NCBI GenBank assembly: GCA_005502775.1
Contig: SCNI01000010.1
Location: forward strand, 1 to 64,000
From: Microbacteriaceae bacterium 3FA27C10
Lineage (GTDB): Bacteria > Actinomycetota > Actinomycetes > Actinomycetales > Microbacteriaceae
DNA length: 64,000 nucleotides
Direction of reading: 5' to 3'
How positions within the stretch are numbered: the stretch's first letter is position 1; every line of letters starts with the position of its first letter. This document shows, piece after piece, positions 59,406 through 64,000 of the stretch. The notes beneath the pieces were generated by a model, which worked only from the letters and a program-made list of their open reading frames with translations, was not told the origin of the DNA and did no database searches. The translations under genes and the position numbers were made by a program.

Positions 59406-60439
59406 GAGACGCGCTCGAGCACGGCGGTCAGCTCGCCGACGTTGGCGGGATCCGGCCTCAGCTCGCCGGCTTCGATCCGCTCGGCGACGGCCAGGATGCC
59501 CTCGTTCACCGGCACCGGGACCCCGGCCTCGCGCCCCTTGCGCACGATGTAGCCGCTGAACGCGTCGAGCTCGGCGCGACGGCCCTTCATCCAGTCCTGC
59601 AGCACCGCGACGCGCGTGTCGGGCCGCGAGTACGACTCGAGCACTCGATCCAGCAGAAGCAGCGAGTAGTCGTCGCCGGGAGGCACCTGCGCCTCGCTGA
59701 GGCCGAAGATCGGCACCATCCGCACGCCGAGCGCGGTGGCCACGGCGTAGGCCTCGCGCGACGCCGCATCCATCACCGGCCGCATGCCGTCGAACGACAC
59801 CGCGGTCAGCAGGGGCACACCGAGGATGGCCGAGGGCAGCATCTCGGGGACGTTGGCGATCAGCTTCATCCACTTCGCGGCCCGGATGTCGTCGGTCACC
59901 GATGCGACGGAGGCGTGGCCCAGCGCCTCGGCGGCGAGCGCCACCCCGGGGGTGATGCGGCCGTCGAGCCCGCCGACGGTGATCCAGGTCTCGGTCTTGT
60001 CGTACTGGCGGTGCACGACGCCGGGCTCGAACATGTTCGCGGCGATGCCGAGCACCGCTCCGACCGTGCGATCGGCACCGCAGATCTCGGCGACGTCGTC
60101 GATGGTCATGCCGTTCTGGAGGCCGACCACGACCGATCCGCGCCCGAGCAGCGGCCGGACGAGCTCCGAGACCCAGCGCGTGTCGTAGCTCTTCACCGAC
60201 ACGAACACCACGTCGAAGGTCCCGCGCAACTCGGCCACCTGGCAGAAGTGGAACGCGTCGACCGGCGTGACCTCGGTGCGATCGGGCAGGTGGACGGTGA
60301 GCCCGTGGGTTCGCATCGCGTCGACGTGGGCTGGCCACTGCTCGATGAAGGTGACGTCGAGGCCGGCTCTGATCAGGTCGGCGCCGATCGATGCGCCGTT
60401 GGCACCGGTCCCGACCATCGCGAACGTCGGAGGGGCCAT
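59402..60439 (-). CDS. Ketopantoate reductase (PanE/ApbA) family dehydrogenase A
   Basis: A 345-residue 6PGDH-fold enzyme. The NADP loop is VGTGANGASIGADL, the catalytic Lys lies in AKWMKLIANVPE, and the C-terminal helical half has MKGRRAELDAFSGYIVRKG. It is about 45 residues longer than E. coli PanE. It is divergent from a paralogue (60541-61614) with the same opening (GTGANGA...GADL...AGLDVTFI(E/D)QWPA). Two copies in a catabolic cluster argue for oxidation of branched hydroxy acids in the pathway rather than for pantothenate synthesis. Confidence 0.92.
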   Translation of the reverse strand: MAPPTFAMVGTGANGASIGADLIRAGLDVTFIEQWPAHVDAMRTHGLTVHLPDRTEVTPVDAFHFCQVAELRGTFDVVFVSVKSYDTRWVSELVRPLLGRGSVVVGLQNGMTIDDVAEICGADRTVGAVLGIAANMFEPGVVHRQYDKTETWITVGGLDGRITPGVALAAEALGHASVASVTDDIRAAKWMKLIANVPEMLPSAILGVPLLTAVSFDGMRPVMDAASREAYAVATALGVRMVPIFGLSEAQVPPGDDYSLLLLDRVLESYSRPDTRVAVLQDWMKGRRAELDAFSGYIVRKGREAGVPVPVNEGILAVAERIEAGELRPDPANVGELTAVLERVS

Positions 60440-60457
60440 GTTCTACCTCTTCTTTGG

Positions 60458-60474
60458 GTTCAACATTGGTTAAC
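60458..60474. promoter_or_regulatory. Operator-like motif, copy 2
   Basis: GTTCAACATTGGTTAAC contains the TTCAAC(A/G)TT word also found at 53356-53371. It lies 18 bp before the start of dehydrogenase A, within the divergent promoter region 60440-60540. That region also has a TGTATATT/TGTACA-like stretch near 60510-60530. Confidence 0.4.
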
Positions 60475-60540
60475 AACGTACGCTAACACTGTCGCATGCA
60501 CCGTGTCATGTATATTCTAGCTGTACAAGAGGAAGGTGCA

Positions 60541-61614
60541 ATGGTGCACATGACGGAGAAGTCCGCGCTGCGTATCGCCGTGCTCGGCACCGGCGCGAAC
60601 GGGGCGGCGATCGGCGCCGACCTGGCTCGAGCCGGGCTCGACGTGACCTTCATCGACCAGTGGCCCGCCAACGTCGAGGCCATCCGCCGTGACGGCGTGC
60701 GCGTCGAGATGGTGGGCGAGACCACGGTCACCCGCGTCGACATCCTGCACCTGTGCGAGGTGGCCACCCTGCGCCGGCCGTTCGACGTCGTGCTCCTGCT
60801 CGTGAAGGCCTACGACACACGCTGGGCCACCGAGCTCATCGCACCTCACCTGGCCGACGACGGCGTCGTCGTGGGTGTGCAGAACGGCATGACCGGGTCG
60901 GTGATCGCCGAGGTGGTGGGCGAGCATCGCGCGCTCGGTGCCGTCATCGAGATCACCTCGGCCATGTACACCCCCGGAGTCGTCGAGCGGCACAGCGCCC
61001 ACGACCGCTCCTGGTTCGCGGTCGGCCCGATGCACCCCTCGGCGGCCCACCACGCCGAGACCGCCGCCGCCCTGCTGAGGCGCGCCGGAACGGTCGAGGT
61101 CACCGACGACATCCACTCGGCCAAATGGGCGAAGCTCATCCTCAACGCCGCCGAACTGGTGCCGTCGGCCGTGGTCGACCTGTCGATCGCCGACTGCGCC
61201 CGGCATCCGCGGATGCGCGAGCTGATGCTCGAGGCCGGCGACGAGGCCGTGCGGGCGGCCCAGCTCGACGGGGCCACCATCCGCCCGATCTTCGGCATGC
61301 CCGCCACGACTCCCGAGACCTTCGTCGAGACGGTGCTCGACGAACTCGTGGAGCACTACATCCTCACCCACTCGCGGTCGACCGTGCTGCAGGACTGGAT
61401 CAAGGGCCGGCACAGCGAGGTCGACGAGCTCAACGGCCACGTCGTCGACGCGCTGGCCCGCCACGGTCTCGCCTCGCCGGCCAACACCGCCGTGGTGGAG
61501 CTCGCCCGCGCCATCGAGCGCGGCGAGCTGGCCCGCAGCATCGAGCTGGTGGAGCCGATGCACCAGCGCGCCGCCGGCATCCGTCTCACCGTCACCGCGC
61601 ACACCGCCCGGTGA
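60541..61614 (+). CDS. Ketopantoate reductase (PanE/ApbA) family dehydrogenase B
   Basis: A 357-residue paralogue of the divergent dehydrogenase at 59402-60439. Motifs are LGTGANGAAIGADL, AKWAKLILNAAELVPSA (catalytic Lys/Asn) and DWIKGRHSEVDELNGHVV. The ATG follows GAGGAAGG at 4 nt; earlier in-frame starts are less likely. It begins an operon with the SDR 41 bp downstream. The strong similarity of the first 30 residues to its neighbour indicates a duplication followed by divergence of substrate range. Confidence 0.92.
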   Translation: MVHMTEKSALRIAVLGTGANGAAIGADLARAGLDVTFIDQWPANVEAIRRDGVRVEMVGETTVTRVDILHLCEVATLRRPFDVVLLLVKAYDTRWATELIAPHLADDGVVVGVQNGMTGSVIAEVVGEHRALGAVIEITSAMYTPGVVERHSAHDRSWFAVGPMHPSAAHHAETAAALLRRAGTVEVTDDIHSAKWAKLILNAAELVPSAVVDLSIADCARHPRMRELMLEAGDEAVRAAQLDGATIRPIFGMPATTPETFVETVLDELVEHYILTHSRSTVLQDWIKGRHSEVDELNGHVVDALARHGLASPANTAVVELARAIERGELARSIELVEPMHQRAAGIRLTVTAHTAR

Positions 61615-61655
61615 TTCCCCGACAACCCGAACACAACAACATGGAGGTAAGTCAC

Positions 61656-62441
61656 GTGTCAGAGAGCAGAGTCGCGTTCGTCACCGGCGCCAGTGGTGGA
61701 ATCGGCCGCGAGACCGCGCGGAGTTTCGCCGCGGCCGGCGACCGGGTGGTGCTGGCCGACCTCTTCCCGGAGGGCCTCGAACGCATCCAGGCCGACATCC
61801 TCGCCGACTACCCGGACGCGGAACTGCTGCCGCTCGTCGTCGACCAGTCCTCGGAGGAGTCGCTGCGCGACGCCGCGAAGGCCGTCACCGAGTGGTCGGG
61901 ACGCATCGACACTCTCGCTCTCGTCGCCGGCACCGTGCAGGCCGAGGGCGCTCCGGTGCTCTCGCTGTCGACCGAGGAGTGGGACCGCGTGCACAACACC
62001 AACCTGCGCGGCGTGTTCTTCGCCTCGCGGGAGCTGGTGCCGTTGCTGCCCGAGAACGCGGGAGCATCCGTCGTCGCCATCGCCTCGTTCTGGGGCCGCC
62101 AGGGTCACCCCTTCTACTCGTCGTACTGCACCTCGAAGGCCGGCGTGATCAGCTTCGTGCAGTGCCTCGCCTCGGAGCTCGCCGACGTCGGCATCCGCGT
62201 CAACGCCGTCGCGCCGGGCAACATCAACACGCCGATGCACCGCAAGGCACTGACCGACGAGGCCACCGAGCGGGGCATCACCTTCGAGGAGATGCGCGAC
62301 ATCGAGTGGGCGAAGATCCCGCTCAAGGTGGCCGGCGACCCGAAGTCGATCGCCGACGCCGTCTACTTCCTCTCCACCGACAACGCCTCCTACATCACGG
62401 GCGCCACGCTCGACGTGAACGGCGGCGTCATCTTCGTCTAG
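61656..62441 (+). CDS. Short-chain dehydrogenase, paralogue of 51654-52445
   Basis: A 261-residue SDR. I chose the GTG at 61656 because GGAGG lies 8 nt upstream; an ATG five codons earlier overlaps that ribosome site. Motifs are TGASGGIG, ADLF (acidic, NAD-type), VAG instead of NNAG, a catalytic ASFWG serine and YCTSK. The C-terminal segment DIEWAKIPLKVAG matches the SDR at 51654-52445. It ends 10 bp before a strong hairpin. Confidence 0.93.
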   Translation: MSESRVAFVTGASGGIGRETARSFAAAGDRVVLADLFPEGLERIQADILADYPDAELLPLVVDQSSEESLRDAAKAVTEWSGRIDTLALVAGTVQAEGAPVLSLSTEEWDRVHNTNLRGVFFASRELVPLLPENAGASVVAIASFWGRQGHPFYSSYCTSKAGVISFVQCLASELADVGIRVNAVAPGNINTPMHRKALTDEATERGITFEEMRDIEWAKIPLKVAGDPKSIADAVYFLSTDNASYITGATLDVNGGVIFV

Positions 62442-62450
62442 CGCATCCGG

Positions 62451-62491
62451 CACCCCGGGCCCCTTGCGAGCTGCGCGAGGGGCCCGGGGTG
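62451..62491 (+). terminator. Hairpin terminator
   Basis: An 18-bp stem with one G-U pair (62451-62468 with 62474-62491) and a 5-nt loop follows the SDR gene. It separates that operon from the XRE-cupin regulator gene. Confidence 0.75.
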
Positions 62492-62535
62492 AAGATGGAG
62501 ACGCACGATCGGCAGCACGGACGAGAGCGGTGGAC

Positions 62536-63210
62536 ATGAACGAGATGCTCGGACCCCGGCTGAGAGCCGTCCGGGTCGGCCAGAACTTGAGCCTGCGCTC
62601 GGTGGCCTCCGCCATCGGCGTGTCGCCGAGCCTGCTCTCGCAGGTCGAGACCGGCAAGACCCAGCCCTCGGTGAGCACGCTCTACCTGCTCGTCAACCAC
62701 CTGGGAGTCTCGATCGACGAGCTCCTGGGCTCGGACACCGCACCATCGCCCGCCGCCGACGCGCCCCCGCGCGAGAGCGCCGCCCCGGTCGCGGCCACGG
62801 AGGCACCCGCCGATCAGCCGGTTCAGCGGGCCGCGGACAACCCCGTGATCGAGATGGAGAACGGCGTCGTGTGGGAGCGGATGGCCGTGGGCCCGACCCA
62901 CGCGGTCGACCCGCTGATCGTCACCTACGCGCCCGGCGCCTCCAGCTCGATCGAGGGCATGATGATGAGGCACGCCGGCGTGGAGTACGCCTACCTGCTG
63001 TCCGGGGAGCTCACCCTCCGGCTCGACTCCGAGACCTTCGTGCTCGGCCCCGGAGACTCGCTCTGCTTCGACTCGGTGCGTCCGCACATGTTCTTCAACC
63101 ACACCGCCGTGCCGGCGCGGGGCATCTGGTTCGTGGTGGGCCGGCGGGAGTTCCTGGAGCAGTGGGACGGCGCCGCCGAGAGCGTCGAGGCGCTCCCGGA
63201 CCTGCCCTAG
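62536..63210 (+). CDS. XRE-cupin transcriptional regulator
   Basis: A 224-residue regulator: N-terminal HTH (SLRSVASAIGVSPSLLSQVETGKTQPSVSTLYLLVNHLGVSIDEL, about residues 18-65), a Pro/Ala linker, and a C-terminal cupin (about 110-205: GVEYAYLLSGELTL, LGPGDSLCFDS, PHMFFNH). Such proteins sense a small metabolite in the cupin pocket. It is the only DNA-binding protein in the 50.8-64 kb island and so is the prime candidate regulator of its divergent promoters. Its 3' end overlaps the convergent cupin gene by 4 bp. Confidence 0.93.
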   Translation: MNEMLGPRLRAVRVGQNLSLRSVASAIGVSPSLLSQVETGKTQPSVSTLYLLVNHLGVSIDELLGSDTAPSPAADAPPRESAAPVAATEAPADQPVQRAADNPVIEMENGVVWERMAVGPTHAVDPLIVTYAPGASSSIEGMMMRHAGVEYAYLLSGELTLRLDSETFVLGPGDSLCFDSVRPHMFFNHTAVPARGIWFVVGRREFLEQWDGAAESVEALPDLP

Positions 63211-63515
63211 ACCTCGTCGGCGGCCGTGAACCAGACGACACGGGCGGGGTCGGTGCTCTCTCCGGTCACGCGGTAGCCACGGCGTCCGTCGATCACGATC
63301 GAGTCGCCCGGTCCGCAGCGCCAGTCGCCGTCGTCGATGCCGAGCCGCACGCTGCCCGAGACCACGTAGCCGTGGATCCACGAGTGCGTCCGAGCCGGGG
63401 GCACCGTCTCGAGGTCGCCTTCCCGGTAGGTGCTCTCGTGCATGTCGACGTCGCTCCAGGGGGCGACCGGCGCGAGGTGCTGAAGCGGATGTTGCGTGCG
63501 GAGTGGTTCGCTCAT
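63207..63515 (-). CDS. Small cupin-domain protein
   Basis: A 102-residue single-domain cupin (THSWIHGYVVSGSVRLGIDDG, CGPGDSIVIDG). It has the HxH-like metal ligand region weakly preserved. The ATG follows GGAGGGGAGAATGAC. Its start region overlaps the kinase-like gene stop by a few bases' distance (1 bp gap), so the two are coupled. It resembles the sensor part of the adjacent XRE-cupin regulator; the function may be ligand binding or isomerisation. Confidence 0.85.
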   Translation of the reverse strand: MSEPLRTQHPLQHLAPVAPWSDVDMHESTYREGDLETVPPARTHSWIHGYVVSGSVRLGIDDGDWRCGPGDSIVIDGRRGYRVTGESTDPARVVWFTAADEV

Positions 63516-63516
63516 G

Positions 63517-64000
63517 TCATTCTCCCCTCCGCGCCGCGGCCGAGCGGGCGGCCTCGAGCAGCTCGGGCACACCCTCCCTCAGCCGGGGACCGAAGTCGTC
63601 GTCGGGACGCTCGCCGTGCAGCCAGCGCGTGTAGATCGCCTCGCAGAACACCGCAGACTTCCAGAGCGCGAGTGCTTCGTACCAGGCGAGTCCGCTCACA
63701 TCCGCCCCCGAGCCGAGCGCGTAGCGGTCGACGATCTGGTCACGGGTGGGGTAACCGGGTTCCCGGGTCACCGAGGTCAGTTGCATGATCGTCGTCGGCG
63801 ACGAGGGATCCGCATACATCGCCGTCATGTAGCCCACGTCGGCGAGGGGGTCGCCGACGGTCGACATCTCCCAGTCCAGGAGCGCGCGGGCCCGAGCGGG
63901 TGCCCGGGTGTCGAACATGACGTTGCCGAGCCGGTAGTCCCCGTGGATCAGCGCGGTGCGCTGCGAGACCGGCCGGTGGTCGGCGAGCCAGGCGCCGAGG
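63517..64000 (-). CDS. APH-like phosphotransferase family protein (partial)
   Basis: The 3' part (161 codons) of a gene running off the right edge. The protein kinase-like fold of aminoglycoside phosphotransferase/ACAD10-11-type proteins is clear from IHGDYRLGNVMFD (catalytic Asp, metal Asn) and LLDWEMSTVGDPLADVGYM (DFG-equivalent Asp). Such proteins phosphorylate small hydroxyl compounds; ACAD11-like ones phosphorylate 4-hydroxy acids. It stands just before the small cupin gene. Its place in the island suggests it activates a pathway hydroxy acid or sugar (inference). Confidence 0.88.
   Translation of the reverse strand, partial: LGAWLADHRPVSQRTALIHGDYRLGNVMFDTRAPARARALLDWEMSTVGDPLADVGYMTAMYADPSSPTTIMQLTSVTREPGYPTRDQIVDRYALGSGADVSGLAWYEALALWKSAVFCEAIYTRWLHGERPDDDFGPRLREGVPELLEAARSAAARRGE

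Overview
The window looks like a chromosomal piece of a high-GC actinobacterium, most likely a member of the Microbacteriaceae. The evidence is the very high GC at third codon positions, frequent GTG starts, DtxR/IdeR-type iron boxes, LAXTG-type cell-wall sorting signals (class E sortase type), a CUT1 sugar transporter without its own ATPase, and a recurrent leaderless promoter signature (a -10 hexamer, 6 nt, then the start codon). I see no rRNA, tRNA, transposase, integrase, phage gene or CRISPR array. The family assignment is an inference from these habits, not from a marker gene.

Layout. 1-6.5 kb: two secreted purple-acid-phosphatase-like metallophosphoesterases. One is fused to three beta-propeller repeats; the other has a Pro/Thr stalk and a LANTG anchor. 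6.8-9.4 kb: a NarL-type two-component pair and a SHOCT-domain membrane protein. 9.4-14.6 kb: an orphan PemK/MazF-like protein, a secreted coiled-coil/M15-like peptidase, a hipBA toxin-antitoxin pair with repeated operators, and a membrane protein. 14.7-21.9 kb: a fructan/sucrose-type operon (two GH32 enzymes, binding protein, two permeases, LacI regulator) run from one promoter flanked by two LacI-type operators. 22-26.8 kb: a LAATG-anchored propeller protein, a divergent SDR/MarR pair and a polytopic membrane protein. 26.8-32.7 kb: a siderophore-uptake operon (siderophore-interacting protein, two permeases, ATPase, binding protein) plus a putative Fe(II)/2-oxoglutarate oxygenase, each unit next to a DtxR-like box. 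32.8-37 kb: a stand-alone GmrSD-like DUF262/DUF1524 protein, then an ATP-grasp/flavin-monooxygenase pair. 37-42.4 kb: a two-gene fluoride channel, a universal stress protein, and a second NarL-type system divergent from an FtsX-type ABC exporter. 42.5-50.7 kb: DUF2127 protein, two similar 'MmyB-like regulator divergent from SDR' modules, an ACR3-like transporter, a MarR gene sandwiched between two small related proteins, a TMEM175-type channel and a quinone-oxidoreductase-like enzyme.

50.8-64 kb is one catabolic island. It has three SDRs in a row, a complete RbsABC-like importer (binding protein, permease, double ATPase), an aldo/keto reductase, a xylose-isomerase-like TIM-barrel protein, two divergent ketopantoate-reductase-like paralogues, a fourth SDR, an XRE-cupin regulator, a small cupin and the end of an APH-like kinase gene. 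Together these suggest import of a small polyol, sugar or branched hydroxy acid, followed by repeated NAD(P)-dependent oxidations and an isomerisation. No signature enzyme fixes the substrate. This island is the best candidate in the window for an undescribed pathway.
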